From: Leekyejoonella antrihumi
Lineage (GTDB): Bacteria > Actinomycetota > Actinomycetes > Actinomycetales > Dermatophilaceae
Assembly (NCBI RefSeq): GCF_007845645.1
Contig: NZ_VCQV01000009.1
Span: 1 to 64,000, forward strand
DNA: 64,000 nt
Direction: 5' to 3'
Shown piece by piece: positions 17,027-26,327 of this stretch (position 1 is its first letter; each line of letters begins with the position of its first letter). The notes under the pieces were generated by a model. It was not told the DNA's origin. It did not search any database and saw nothing but the letters and a program-made list of their open reading frames with translations. Made by a program: the position numbers and the translations under genes.

Positions 17027-17497
17027 ATGATGACCCGAATCAGTGTCCAGGTTGACGGTGACCACTACACCGATGAGGTGGAGCCGCGAACCCTGCTTGT
17101 CCACTATCTGCGCGAACGGATCGGCAAGACCGGCACCGTCGTCGGCTGTGATACGAGCAACTGTGGCGCGTGCACCGTGCTTCTCGACGGCAAGAGCGTG
17201 AAGTCGTGCAACATGCTTGCCGTGCAGGCGGATGGGCATGAGGTCACCACCGTGGAGGGTCTGGCCATCGACGGCACGCTGCACCCGATGCAGCAGGCCT
17301 TCCATGACAAGCACGCGTTGCAGTGCGGCTACTGCACACCCGGCATGATCATGGCGTCGATCGATCTGCTGAACGACAACCCGCATCCGTCCGAGGACGA
17401 GATTCGTGTGGGGCTGGAGGGCAACCTGTGCAGGTGCACCGGCTATCAGAACATCGTCAAGGCCGTGCAGCAGGCGGCAGGAAGTGAGCAGTCATGA
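17027..17497 (+). CDS. Molybdenum hydroxylase small [2Fe-2S] subunit, CoxS-like
   Basis: This 156-residue iron-sulfur subunit has all eight cluster ligands: plant-type ferredoxin cysteines C41, C46, C49 and C61, and the alpha-helical-domain cysteines C100, C103, C135 and C137 (CGYCTPGM and CRCTGY). It passes electrons from the Mo site in the large subunit to FAD in the medium subunit. Length is normal. GGAG lies upstream of the ATG. Its stop overlaps the large subunit start (ATGA), so the three structural genes are translationally coupled in the order S-L-M. Confidence 0.95.
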   Translation: MMTRISVQVDGDHYTDEVEPRTLLVHYLRERIGKTGTVVGCDTSNCGACTVLLDGKSVKSCNMLAVQADGHEVTTVEGLAIDGTLHPMQQAFHDKHALQCGYCTPGMIMASIDLLNDNPHPSEDEIRVGLEGNLCRCTGYQNIVKAVQQAAGSEQS

Positions 17498-19947
17498 CCG
17501 CCACCGATGAGCGACCTGCCGAGCAAGCGCACGAGATCGGGACGTCTCGCACCCGTAAGGAGGACCAGCACCTGATCACCGGGCACAGCACGTGGGTCGA
17601 CAACATGGTCCTGCCCGGCATGGTGCACCTGGCCATATTGCGAAGCCCGATGGCACACGCGAAGATCACGTCCATCGACGCGAGCGGCGCTCGCAAGTAT
17701 CCCGGCGTCGTCGCCGCATTCACCGGCGCGGACTTCGCCGACACGCAGGGGAATCTGCCATGTGCCTGGCCGGTCACGCCGGACATGGTCAACCCCGGCG
17801 CCCCGAGTCTCGCCGTCGAGCAGGTCAACTTCGCCGGCGACGCGGTCGCGGTGGTCGCGGCTCGCACCAAGGCTGAGGCGGTCGACGCACTGGAGTCGAT
17901 CGAGGTCGAGTACGACCCGCTGCCACCGGTGCTGGATCTTGAGGCCGCGCTGGCCGACGGTTCAACCCTGGTGCACCCGAACACCACATCCAACAAGTGC
18001 TACACCTGGGTGTTCGACTCCGCGGATGCCGGTAGTGGCGCGTCGATGGACGACGCGCGCCGAGACGCGGAGGTGACCGTCACCCGCCGGTTCATCCAGC
18101 AGCGGCTCAGCCCGTCCTACATGGAGCCGCGATCGACCCTCGTGCAGCCCGTCGACCAGGGTGTGACGATCTGGTCTTCTACCCAGATCCCACACATTCT
18201 GCGGACCATGCTGGCTCTCACGCTCGGTATCCCCGAGCACAAAGTGCGCGCCATCGCTCCCGACGTCGGTGGCGGCTTCGGCGGCAAGATCACGATCACG
18301 CCGGAGGAGGTCATCACGACGCTGGTCGCACGTCGGCTCGGCAAACCGGCGAAGTACACCGAGACGCGGTCCGAGACGCTGGAGGCCGCACACCACGGTC
18401 GCGCCCAGATCCAGGACATCACGATCACCGCCAAGCAGGACGGCACGGTCACCGGCCTGGACGTGCACCTCACCGCCGACCTGGGCGCCTACCTACGCCT
18501 GATCACTCCGGGCATTCCCCTGCTCGGCGCGTTCATGTATCCCGGCATCTACAAGTTCCCGGCCTATCACCTGTCGTGCGACGGCGTCTTCACCACCAAG
18601 GTCCCGACGGACGCCTACCGAGGCGCAGGTCGTCCCGAGGCGACGTTCGCCATCGAGCGAATCATGGACGAGCTCGCCGCCGAGCTCAAGATGGATCCGC
18701 TGGCGCTGCGCCGCAAGAACTGGATCGCCCACGAGGAGTTCCCGTTCACCACGGTCGCCGGCCTGACCTATGACACCGGCAACTACGAGGCCGCCACCGA
18801 CAAGGCGGTCGAGCTCGTCGGCTGGGAGGACCTGCGGGCCGAGCAGGCCAGGCGGCGCGAGGCGAAGGACCCGGTGCAGCTCGGGCTGGGAGTGTCGACG
18901 TTCACCGAGATGTGCGGCATTGCGCCGTCTCGAGTGCTCGGCTCGCTGAGCTTCGGCTCCGGCGGTTGGGAGAATGCCTCGATCCGTATGCTGCCCACGG
19001 GCAAGGTCGAGGTCGTCACCGGGATCAGCCCGCACGGTCAGGGTCATGAGACCGGCTTCAGCCAGATCGTTGCCGATCGGTTGGGCATCCCGTTCGACGA
19101 CATCGAGATCATCCACGGCGACACGCAGTCCTCTCCGAAGGGCTTGGACACCTACGGGTCGCGATCGCTGTCCGTTGGTGGAATCGCCGTCGTGAAGGCT
19201 GTGGACAAGGTCATAGAGAAGGCCCGTCGCGTTGCGGCACACATGCTGGAGGCGAGTCAGGACGATCTGGAGTTCGAGGCCGGTTCGTTCTCTGTCAAGG
19301 GCGCGCCGGGTTCGTCGGTGTCCCTGCCCGAGATCGCGTTCGCCGTGTTCGTCGCGCACGACCTGCCCGACGGGATGGAACCGAGCCTCAACTCCGAGGC
19401 CACCTACGACCCGGTCAACTTCTCCTTCCCGCACGGCACACACCTGTGCGCGACCGAGGTGGACACCGAGACCGGGCGGGTCAAGATTCTCAAGTATGCA
19501 TGCGTGGATGACGTCGGTACGCCGATCAACCCATTGCTCATCGACGGGCAGGTGCACGGCGGCCTGGCACAAGGGATCGCTCAAGCACTCTACGAGGAGG
19601 CCGTCTACGACGATGCGGGCAACCTGGTCACCGGCACCTTCGTGGACTACACGCTGCCGGCCGCTCCCGACCTGCCGAACTTCCTGACCGATCGCACGGT
19701 CACCCCGTCGACCGACAACCCGCTCGGTGTGAAGGGCGTCGGAGAGGCGGGCACCATCGCATCAACCCCTGCGGTCGTCAACGCGATCGTCGATGCGCTG
19801 CGGCCGCTCGGTATCAACAATATTCAGATGCCCTGCACCCCGGAGCGCGTGTGGCGAGCGATTCAGAGCTCGGGCGCGAATGATCAGGGGTCGGCGGCGG
19901 CATCCACGCAAGAGCACTTCGACAGCACGGAAGGAGATGCGCAATGA
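17494..19947 (+). CDS. Form II Mo hydroxylase large subunit (CoxL/XdhA-like)
   Basis: This 817-residue molybdopterin-binding subunit belongs to the xanthine dehydrogenase family. The active-site loop reads AYRGAGR (374-380), the form II signature; form I CO dehydrogenases carry AYXCSFR with the Cu-binding cysteine, which is absent. Other motifs are GGGFGGK near 262 and GVGEAG with the catalytic glutamate E751. It hydroxylates a substrate, probably an aldehyde, purine or N-heterocycle, using water. The substrate is not deducible from sequence, and annotation as CO dehydrogenase would be unsafe. It overlaps the small-subunit and medium-subunit genes by 4 nt each. Confidence 0.93.
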   Translation: MTATDERPAEQAHEIGTSRTRKEDQHLITGHSTWVDNMVLPGMVHLAILRSPMAHAKITSIDASGARKYPGVVAAFTGADFADTQGNLPCAWPVTPDMVNPGAPSLAVEQVNFAGDAVAVVAARTKAEAVDALESIEVEYDPLPPVLDLEAALADGSTLVHPNTTSNKCYTWVFDSADAGSGASMDDARRDAEVTVTRRFIQQRLSPSYMEPRSTLVQPVDQGVTIWSSTQIPHILRTMLALTLGIPEHKVRAIAPDVGGGFGGKITITPEEVITTLVARRLGKPAKYTETRSETLEAAHHGRAQIQDITITAKQDGTVTGLDVHLTADLGAYLRLITPGIPLLGAFMYPGIYKFPAYHLSCDGVFTTKVPTDAYRGAGRPEATFAIERIMDELAAELKMDPLALRRKNWIAHEEFPFTTVAGLTYDTGNYEAATDKAVELVGWEDLRAEQARRREAKDPVQLGLGVSTFTEMCGIAPSRVLGSLSFGSGGWENASIRMLPTGKVEVVTGISPHGQGHETGFSQIVADRLGIPFDDIEIIHGDTQSSPKGLDTYGSRSLSVGGIAVVKAVDKVIEKARRVAAHMLEASQDDLEFEAGSFSVKGAPGSSVSLPEIAFAVFVAHDLPDGMEPSLNSEATYDPVNFSFPHGTHLCATEVDTETGRVKILKYACVDDVGTPINPLLIDGQVHGGLAQGIAQALYEEAVYDDAGNLVTGTFVDYTLPAAPDLPNFLTDRTVTPSTDNPLGVKGVGEAGTIASTPAVVNAIVDALRPLGINNIQMPCTPERVWRAIQSSGANDQGSAAASTQEHFDSTEGDAQ

Positions 19948-20801
19948 TCCCGGCCCCGTTCGACTACCTGGCACCAGAGTCCGTCGAGGAGGTCCTCGCG
20001 GCGCTGGCCGAGTCCGGTGATGATGCCAAGGTACTGGCCGGCGGCCAGAGCCTGCTCCCGGTGCTGCGACTCCGCCTGAATGCCCCCGAGAAGATCATCG
20101 ACATCGGGCGCATCCCGGCCCTGCGCGAGATTCACGAGGACGGCGAGTACCTCGCCATCGGCGCCATGGCCACGCACGACGACGTGCTGCACAACGCCCT
20201 GGTCACCGAGCACGCCCTGCTGCTGCACAAGACACTGGTCGAGGTGGCAGACCCGCAGATCCGACACCGCGGGACGGTGGGCGGCGCACTGGTCCACGCC
20301 GACCCGGCCGGCGACCTCGGGGCCGCCGCGCTCGCGCTCGACGCAGAGTTGGTCATCGCCGGCCCCGGCGGCGCGACTCGCACCGTGGCAGCGAAGGACT
20401 TCTTCGTCGACATCTTCGAGACGGCGGTCCAGGACGGCGAGCTGCTCACCCAGATCCGGATCCCCAAGCACACCGGGTGGAGAGCCCACTACGAGAAGTT
20501 CGTCCGTGTGGCACACCAGTGGGCCATCGTCGCGGTCGCCGCAACCGTCCGCATGGACGGCGGCACGATCTCGGAGGCAAGGGTTGCGCTGACCAACATG
20601 GGCAGCACCCCGGTTCGCGCCGCGTCGGTCGAGCGGGCTCTGGTGGGCAAGCCGGCCACCGACGACGGGGTGCGCGAGGCGGCCACCCTCGCGGCCGAAG
20701 GCACCAGCCCACCGTCGGACCTGAACGGTGACGCCGCCTACCGCAAGCACCTGGCCGGTGTGCTGACCCGTCGCGCAGTGCTCGCGGCAGCCGGGGAGTG
20801 A
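19944..20801 (+). CDS. Molybdenum hydroxylase FAD-binding subunit, CoxM-like
   Basis: This 285-residue FAD subunit of the xanthine dehydrogenase family has the two pyrophosphate-binding motifs AGGQSLLPVLRLR near residue 32 and RGTVGGALVHADPAGD near 110, followed by the CO dehydrogenase flavoprotein C-terminal domain. It takes electrons from the iron-sulfur subunit and passes them to the acceptor. The ATG overlaps the large-subunit stop (ATGA), with GGAG 10 nt upstream. It is followed after 4 nt by the CoxG-like gene. Confidence 0.93.
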   Translation: MIPAPFDYLAPESVEEVLAALAESGDDAKVLAGGQSLLPVLRLRLNAPEKIIDIGRIPALREIHEDGEYLAIGAMATHDDVLHNALVTEHALLLHKTLVEVADPQIRHRGTVGGALVHADPAGDLGAAALALDAELVIAGPGGATRTVAAKDFFVDIFETAVQDGELLTQIRIPKHTGWRAHYEKFVRVAHQWAIVAVAATVRMDGGTISEARVALTNMGSTPVRAASVERALVGKPATDDGVREAATLAAEGTSPPSDLNGDAAYRKHLAGVLTRRAVLAAAGE

Positions 20802-20805
20802 GATC

Positions 20806-21516
20806 GTGCAACTGGAACACGAGTTCACGGTTCCTGCCCCGATCGGCACGACCTGGGACACCTTCATGGACCTGCAGGGCGTCGCCGAGTGCTTCCCCGG
20901 TGCAACGGTCACCAGGGTCGACGGCGACTCGTTCGACGGCTCGTGCAAGGTGAAGCTGGGCCCGATAGCCCTCGTCTACAACGGCACCGGGACCTTCGTC
21001 GAACGTGATGAGGTCGCGCACCGCGCAGTCATCGAGGCGAAGGGCAAGGACAAGCGTGGCAACGGGACCGCCGGGGCCACCGCCACGATCGAGCTGTCGG
21101 CCCAGGGCGACAGTACGACGGTTCGGGTCGTGACGGACCTGAAGGTGACGGGCAAGCCGGCCCAGTTCGGCCGAGGGGTCATGCAGGATGTCTCGGACAA
21201 GCTGCTCGGCCAGTTCGTGGCCTGTCTCGAGCAGCGGCTCGGGCCCGGCTCAACGGCGGCTGCCGCCGCGACTGCCCCCTCGAGTGACACCCCCGGCGCG
21301 CCCGAGCAACCGTCGGCCGGCCCGGACACGCCTGCCCCCGGGCCGGCGCAGGGGAGTGGATCGGGACGAGGCCAGGCGTCGGCTTCCGACACCCTCGATC
21401 TGGGCAGCGCGGTGCTGCCCAGCATCGCCAAAAGCTACGCGCCGTATGCCGTGGCCGGGGTCGTCGGTCTGCTCATTGGTCTGCTGCTCGGACGCCGTCG
21501 CAGATCGGTCGGCTAG
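20806..21516 (+). CDS. CoxG-like SRPBCC protein with C-terminal membrane anchor
   Basis: This 236-residue protein has an SRPBCC/CoxG domain at about 1-145 (FTVPAPIGTTWDTF, GVAECFPGATV), a low-complexity Ala/Pro/Gly linker (about 146-185), and a C-terminal hydrophobic helix (YAPYAVAGVVGLLIGLLLG) ending in RRRR. CoxG family members tether or recruit the Mo hydroxylase to the membrane or to quinone; the tail here fits a cytoplasm-facing tail anchor. The GTG start lies 4 nt after the medium-subunit stop. It is the last gene of the operon and converges on the L,D-transpeptidase gene with a 1-nt gap. Confidence 0.88.
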   Translation: MQLEHEFTVPAPIGTTWDTFMDLQGVAECFPGATVTRVDGDSFDGSCKVKLGPIALVYNGTGTFVERDEVAHRAVIEAKGKDKRGNGTAGATATIELSAQGDSTTVRVVTDLKVTGKPAQFGRGVMQDVSDKLLGQFVACLEQRLGPGSTAAAAATAPSSDTPGAPEQPSAGPDTPAPGPAQGSGSGRGQASASDTLDLGSAVLPSIAKSYAPYAVAGVVGLLIGLLLGRRRRSVG

Positions 21517-21517
21517 A

Positions 21518-22726
21518 TCAGTGGACCGCGGACATCGCGGTCCACTGCTTCCAGCTCAGCGCCCAGTCGTAGAGCTGGGTGCGGCTGTCGGACAGCTTGG
21601 TGCGGGTGCCGGTCACCTCCACCGGGTCACCGTAGATCGCCGTCGCAAAGTAGGCCTTCGCGTTGGCGGTGGACAGGTTGATGCAACCGTGTGAGACGTT
21701 CGCCTTGCCCTGGAACTGCACGGTCTCGGGGTTGGCGTGGATGAACTCGCCGTTGTCGTTGATCCGGACCGCCCAGTGCTCCATCAGGCTGTAGTGGAAC
21801 AGCTCGGACTTCATCCTGATGTTCTGGTACTTGTCGGTGACAATGTTGATGCCCGACCGAGTGTTGCGGTTGAGCTGGCTGTCGAGGCCGTATGACGCCG
21901 GATACGTCACGACCTTCGCCCCGTTACGGTAGATCACGATGGCGTGGGTCTTGGCGTTCGCCTCCACGATCTGTGACCTACCGATGTTGAACGTCCAGTC
22001 GAGATTCTGGGCACCCGTTGTGCCGTTGCCCCAGTCGAGATCGGCGAGCGGCAGGGCCACGCGCACCTCGCTGTTGGCCGGCCAGTAGACCTTCGTCCGG
22101 AAGTGGGCGGTGGAGTTCGGGGCGTTGTCCGGCAGCCAGGCCCACGTGCCCTGGGCCGGCTTCCACGCGCCCGTGGAACCGTCGGGGCGAATCATCACCT
22201 TCAGATGGTTTTGTACGCCGGCCTCGTTGATGACCTTCGCGCCGAAGTTGACGATGATCGGCGCCGCCACCCCCACCACTCTGCCGGCGCCGATGTTCGC
22301 CGTCGCACGCACCATCTGCGCCGCGGGGGTCGACGTGGTCACACCCTTGATGGACGGGCCCGAGTCGGGGACGGCAATCCAGCTCCAGGCGGTGCCCGCG
22401 GGGATCGGATCGGTCGAGACCCACGAGGTGTGGCCACGGGACATCGACCCGGGCACCGCCGCACCGGAACCGTCGGTGACGGTGATCTTGCTCAGACTGC
22501 CCTTGTCGACCGAGAGCGTGACCGGTTGCCCGAACGGCACCTGACCGCCCTGGGCGCCGGCCGCGCTCATGACCGGGGTCGCGGCAGTGCTGGTGGCGGC
22601 ATCGGGCAGGAGCTTGGTCGGGCCGATCGCCTGGTTCTGCCGCGTGGAGCAGCCGGCAACCATGCCGAGCGCCACCACCGAAGCCGTGCATACTCCTGCA
22701 ACGCGTGTCCCGCGACGAATAGACAA
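21518..22726 (-). CDS. L,D-transpeptidase lipoprotein (YkuD, Ig-like domains)
   Basis: This 402-residue secreted lipoprotein forms 3-3 peptidoglycan cross-links. An N-terminal signal ends in a lipobox, GMVAGC, with the lipidated cysteine at residue 26. Ig-like domains follow (GQPVTLSVDKGSLSKITV; TANIGAGRVVGVAAPIIV), then a YkuD catalytic domain with VSHGCINLS and catalytic C348, the layout of mycobacterial LdtMt2. The frame is open to 22807, but TTG 22726 is chosen: AAAGAGG lies 7 nt upstream and it begins directly at the short basic signal SIRRGTRVAG. The gene stands alone, convergent with the Mo hydroxylase operon. Confidence 0.88.
   Translation of the reverse strand: MSIRRGTRVAGVCTASVVALGMVAGCSTRQNQAIGPTKLLPDAATSTAATPVMSAAGAQGGQVPFGQPVTLSVDKGSLSKITVTDGSGAAVPGSMSRGHTSWVSTDPIPAGTAWSWIAVPDSGPSIKGVTTSTPAAQMVRATANIGAGRVVGVAAPIIVNFGAKVINEAGVQNHLKVMIRPDGSTGAWKPAQGTWAWLPDNAPNSTAHFRTKVYWPANSEVRVALPLADLDWGNGTTGAQNLDWTFNIGRSQIVEANAKTHAIVIYRNGAKVVTYPASYGLDSQLNRNTRSGINIVTDKYQNIRMKSELFHYSLMEHWAVRINDNGEFIHANPETVQFQGKANVSHGCINLSTANAKAYFATAIYGDPVEVTGTRTKLSDSRTQLYDWALSWKQWTAMSAVH
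21519..21547 (+). terminator. Stem-loop at the end of the molybdenum hydroxylase operon
   Basis: A 12-bp perfect stem (21519-21530 with 21536-21547, core GTGGACCGCG / CGCGGTCCAC) closes a 5-nt loop just 2 nt after the CoxG-like stop. It lies inside the last codons of the convergent L,D-transpeptidase gene. There is no U-tract, as is common for actinobacterial terminators. It can serve both convergent units. Confidence 0.6.
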
Positions 22727-22948
22727 ATCCCCGCCTCTTTCCTCATCGTCTCGCGGTCCCCCAGCCGCCAAGCGCACAACGTCGCCAGAACTGGTGCAGA
22801 GCCTCACTGTGTCCGCGCCATCATGCTAAGCGCTGAACGTCACGAAACCGCATCACGGCACGCTGAGGTGTCGAAGGATCCCCATCGCGGCCAACCGTGC
22901 CACCGGTGGGCTTCCGCAGCACTCCTCGCACAGCCAGGCGCCCAGCCC

Positions 22949-24766
22949 TCAGCTCAGGTGGTGGACCTCCTGCAGCCCGTAGACGGGGGTCGGGATGCCT
23001 TCGTAGCGCGCCTTGAGCTGCAGTCCGAGGTAGAGCGAGTAGTGGCGGGACTGGTGCAGGTTGCCACCGTGGAACCAGAGCGCCTCCGCCTTCGTCGGCT
23101 TCCACATGTCGCGCTGCTCGCCCTCCCACGGGCCGGGATCCTTCGCCGTGGCCGACCCAAGACCCCAGACCTTGCCCACCCGGTCGGCGGTCTCCTGGTC
23201 GATGAGGTCGGCCACCCAGCCGTTCATCGACCCGTAGCCGGTGGCGTAGACAACCAGGTCCGCCGCCAGCTCGGTGCCGTCCTCGAGCACGACCGTGTGC
23301 TCGGTGAGGTGGTCGACCTGGCCGTGTTCCAGCCGGATCTTGCCATCGGCCACCAAGTCCGCGGCTCCGACATCGATGTAGTAGCCCGATCCGCGGCGCA
23401 GATACTTCATGAACAGACCCGACCCGTCCTCGCCCCAGTCGTGCCAGAACCCTGCCTTTTCGAGCCGGTCGTAGAAGTCCTTGTCGCGCTCGGCCATGCG
23501 CTGATAGAGCGGGATCTGGAATTCGTGCATGATCCGGTAGGGGAGTGAGGCAAAGATCATGTCGGCCTTGTCGGTCGTGACGCCGGACTTCACCGCTCGC
23601 TCGGAATAGAGGTCTCCGAGCCCGATATCCATCAAGGTGGCGGACTTGACGATGTGCGTCGAGGAGCGTTGCACCATGGTCACGTCCGCACCGTTCTCCC
23701 ACAGCGCCCCGCAGATGTCGTGCGCCGAGTTGTTGGAGCCGACGACCACGACCTTCTTCCCGGCGTAGGCCTCGGGGCCGGGGTGCCGGCTGGAGTGCTG
23801 CTGCTCGCCGGTGAACACGTCCATCCCGGGGAAGGAAGGCAGGTTGGGTTTCCCGGACATACCGGTGGCGAAGACCAGCTGCTTGGGTCGCAGCTCGATC
23901 CGCTCGCCCGCGCGGTCGACCTGCACGCTCCAGGTCTTGGTCTCCTGATCGAACGACGCCGAGACGACAGACGACCTCGACCAGTAGGGGACTTCCATCA
24001 CTCGCGTGTACATCTCCAGCCAGTCCGCGATCTTGTCCTTCGGCGCGAAGACGGGCCAGTTCTTCGGGAACGGCAGGTAGGGCAGGTGGTCGTACCAGAC
24101 CGGGTCATGCAGACACAGCGATTTGTATCGGCCGCGCCACTGGTCACCGGGGCGGTCGTGATTGTCCAGCACGAGTGCCGGCACCTGCAGCTGCCGTAGT
24201 CTGGCACCGAGGGCGATGCCGCCCTGACCACCGCCGATCACCACCACATACGGCTGTCGGGTGACACCGAGCTCCCGCTCTTCCCGCTCGCGCTCCTCCT
24301 TCCACGACAGGCGTCCGGGGTGCAACGTGTGACTGACGCCCCGTGGCCGGTCCTCGCCCTGCGGCTCCTCGAACCCCTTCAGCTCGCGCAGGCTGGTCAG
24401 CAGGGTCCACGCGCCCTCGTCCGTCAGGCGCAAGTGACCTTTGGCCCGTCCCACCGCGGTCTCGAAGGCGATCCAGGCCTCGATGACCCCGCCGGCCTCG
24501 GTTGGCGTCTCGGTCGTGCAGAATCCGCTCGGGTCGGTCGAGCTCAAACAGCTCTCGAGCAGGTCGGCGACCCCTGCCGGCCCCTCGACGGTCTTGATGT
24601 TCCAGGTGAAGGCGACCAGGTCACGCCAAAAGCTGTCGGTGGCGAACATCCCGGCCGCCCGCGGCACATCACGCGCCGAGAGTGCTGATTCGAACTCGTG
24701 CAGCCACCGATCCACCCGCTCACCGGGGGTAGCGGTGCCACTGCCTGCATCGATGGTCTGAGTCAT
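22949..24766 (-). CDS. NTF2-like domain-flavin monooxygenase fusion
   Basis: This 605-residue protein has an N-terminal SnoaL/NTF2-like domain at about 15-140 (ALSARDVPRAAGMFATDSFWRD) fused to a flavin-containing monooxygenase/Baeyer-Villiger-like module at about 165-605. FAD site: VVVIGGGQGGIALGARL. Fingerprint: FTGEQQHSSRH. NADPH site: VVVVGSNNSAHDI. The late ATGYGSMNGW strand follows. It should oxygenate a soft nucleophile or ketone using NADPH and O2; the substrate is unknown. AAGGAGC lies 7 nt before the ATG. Fusions of this kind are annotated in actinobacteria and proteobacteria but are poorly characterised. No partner gene is adjacent on the same strand. Confidence 0.88.
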   Translation of the reverse strand: MTQTIDAGSGTATPGERVDRWLHEFESALSARDVPRAAGMFATDSFWRDLVAFTWNIKTVEGPAGVADLLESCLSSTDPSGFCTTETPTEAGGVIEAWIAFETAVGRAKGHLRLTDEGAWTLLTSLRELKGFEEPQGEDRPRGVSHTLHPGRLSWKEEREREERELGVTRQPYVVVIGGGQGGIALGARLRQLQVPALVLDNHDRPGDQWRGRYKSLCLHDPVWYDHLPYLPFPKNWPVFAPKDKIADWLEMYTRVMEVPYWSRSSVVSASFDQETKTWSVQVDRAGERIELRPKQLVFATGMSGKPNLPSFPGMDVFTGEQQHSSRHPGPEAYAGKKVVVVGSNNSAHDICGALWENGADVTMVQRSSTHIVKSATLMDIGLGDLYSERAVKSGVTTDKADMIFASLPYRIMHEFQIPLYQRMAERDKDFYDRLEKAGFWHDWGEDGSGLFMKYLRRGSGYYIDVGAADLVADGKIRLEHGQVDHLTEHTVVLEDGTELAADLVVYATGYGSMNGWVADLIDQETADRVGKVWGLGSATAKDPGPWEGEQRDMWKPTKAEALWFHGGNLHQSRHYSLYLGLQLKARYEGIPTPVYGLQEVHHLS

Positions 24767-24985
24767 GTGCGCGCTCCTTCGTCGTGGGTGACCTACAGCA
24801 CATCACCTGGGCACCCCGAGCGGAAGCGTTGCATGACGCGGATGCACGACGGACGCAATACCTGCATCGGCGCGGGCCGGCATTGCTGCTCGGCTGCTTC
24901 GAGAACGGAACCGGCGTTGCCGGGGTTTTGTAGACGATCCGCGATCGGGCAGTCTGGTGAGGCACGGATCGCGGATACTGGCGGC

Positions 24986-25903
24986 ATGCAGGATTTTGGT
25001 AGGAGTGCCGGGGCGGCCGACGGGCGCCGATGGCTCGCGGCTCTGCCGGCGGAGTTGGAGGGGCAACGGGACCTGTTGGCCCGACTGCTCGACTTCTGTC
25101 TGGCGACACCGCTGACGAGCTCGTTGTCCGTGGGTTGTTCGCTGGGTCGCGGTGCGGCAGACACACTATCCGACGTCGATGCCGCACTGGGCGTGGACGC
25201 CGCCCGGGGCGAGCCCGGCGCGGACCGGGTGATGAGGGTGGAAGACGCCGTGGTGGCGGCCTGCGGCGAGCGTGGCCCGCTGGTGGGAGTGCTGCGCGAG
25301 CAGGTGGGTCCACCAGAGCGGGTGATCCGGCGGGTATTCGCTCAGTTTCGTGACGGCATCCAGCTCGATCTGGCGATCATGGCCGAAACCGAGGTGCGTC
25401 GTGGTAGAGCCGCCCCGGACTTCGTGTCGTTGTACCGCAGCGACCGGCCGGGTCAGGTCAACAATGCTGCGGGCAGCCCCACGGTCGCTCAGTTTCCGCC
25501 GGCGGACATCGTTGGTACCGGTCAGATCTATGAGTGGGCGTTTCTGGGGTGGTGTGCCTTGGCCGACATGCGCAAGTACCTGCACCGTGGGTCCTTGTGG
25601 GAGGCCCTCCAGCGCTTACACCAGGCTCGAGACCGCGTGTGGGCGCTGTGGGCGGCTGCTCATGACGCGCTGTACCCCTGGCACGGGCTCTCGCAAGTAC
25701 TCGACCAAGATCCGCCGATCCTCCCGCCGGGTATCGAAGCCACGGTCGCTCGCCTCGACCATGAGGACCTCCACCGCGCTGCCCGAGCCATGGCCACGGT
25801 CCTTGCGCAGGTCAGCGAGGTCGCCGCTCGAAAACATGACGCGGCTCTTCCCCGTGGCATGGCCGACTACGTCATCGCCACACTGCAACCTCCGATCGAG
25901 TGA
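24986..25903 (+). CDS. Nucleotidyltransferase-domain protein, aminoglycoside-type fold
   Basis: This 305-residue protein has a polymerase-beta-type nucleotidyltransferase motif near residue 55 (GCSLGRGAADTLSDVDAAL, the G-S-x-SDxD pattern) and a later acidic strand (IQLDLAIMAE) that can give the third carboxylate. The C-terminal half is helical, like aminoglycoside adenylyltransferases. The substrate is unknown; resistance is possible but unproven. The ATG has no Shine-Dalgarno, and GATACT stands 6 nt upstream, consistent with leaderless transcription. The frame is open upstream to 24698 across the divergent FMO promoter, which is not coding. Confidence 0.7.
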   Translation: MQDFGRSAGAADGRRWLAALPAELEGQRDLLARLLDFCLATPLTSSLSVGCSLGRGAADTLSDVDAALGVDAARGEPGADRVMRVEDAVVAACGERGPLVGVLREQVGPPERVIRRVFAQFRDGIQLDLAIMAETEVRRGRAAPDFVSLYRSDRPGQVNNAAGSPTVAQFPPADIVGTGQIYEWAFLGWCALADMRKYLHRGSLWEALQRLHQARDRVWALWAAAHDALYPWHGLSQVLDQDPPILPPGIEATVARLDHEDLHRAARAMATVLAQVSEVAARKHDAALPRGMADYVIATLQPPIE

Positions 25904-26327
25904 GATCCCGCCCCGCGAGCCGATCGCCGGCTGGGAGTGCGCCTGTCATCGCGCGGCGACCCGGCAGGATGGTCGGCATGACGACACAGCCCGGGGCACG
26001 CTGTCGACGGAGACCCGTCGAAGGGGTCGGGCCGTGAGGCGGCACACTCTGAGATATGGGGGCGATCGAAGGAAGCAAGGGAACGACGACGCTGGACATG
26101 TCGCTCGGGCTGCGGTGCTCCGGGCGAGCCAATGAACCCGACCTACGTGAGGCTCCTGTCCTTCCTGTCCGGCTACGTCTCGCTGGCCCGCCGAGCGCTG
26201 ACCCATGGCTGCTGCTCAACGGGACTACCGAGAGCTCCGCGCAGCAACCTGCCCGCAGTGGCAGCGGACCGCATCGATCTGTGATGGGCTCAAGTCTGAC
26301 GAATGTCGCACGTCGGAAGGAAGACCC
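25904..26327. other. Intergenic gap, no gene supported
   Basis: These 424 nt lie between the nucleotidyltransferase stop and the terD-like start. Several frames are open on both strands, but none has an RBS with consistent codon bias or a recognisable product. The in-frame extension of the TerD frame back to 26205 lacks the family's N-terminus. Presumably it holds the promoter of the terD-like gene; no clear -35/-10 pair stands out. Confidence 0.4.

Noticed and set aside
17494-19947. Calling the operon a CO dehydrogenase
   Set aside because: The large subunit carries AYRGAGR (form II), lacking the cysteine of the form I AYXCSFR motif, so CO oxidation is not supported by sequence.
26205-26327. 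N-terminal extension of the TerD-like protein
   Set aside because: The extension has no family similarity and the ATG at 26328 has a good RBS.
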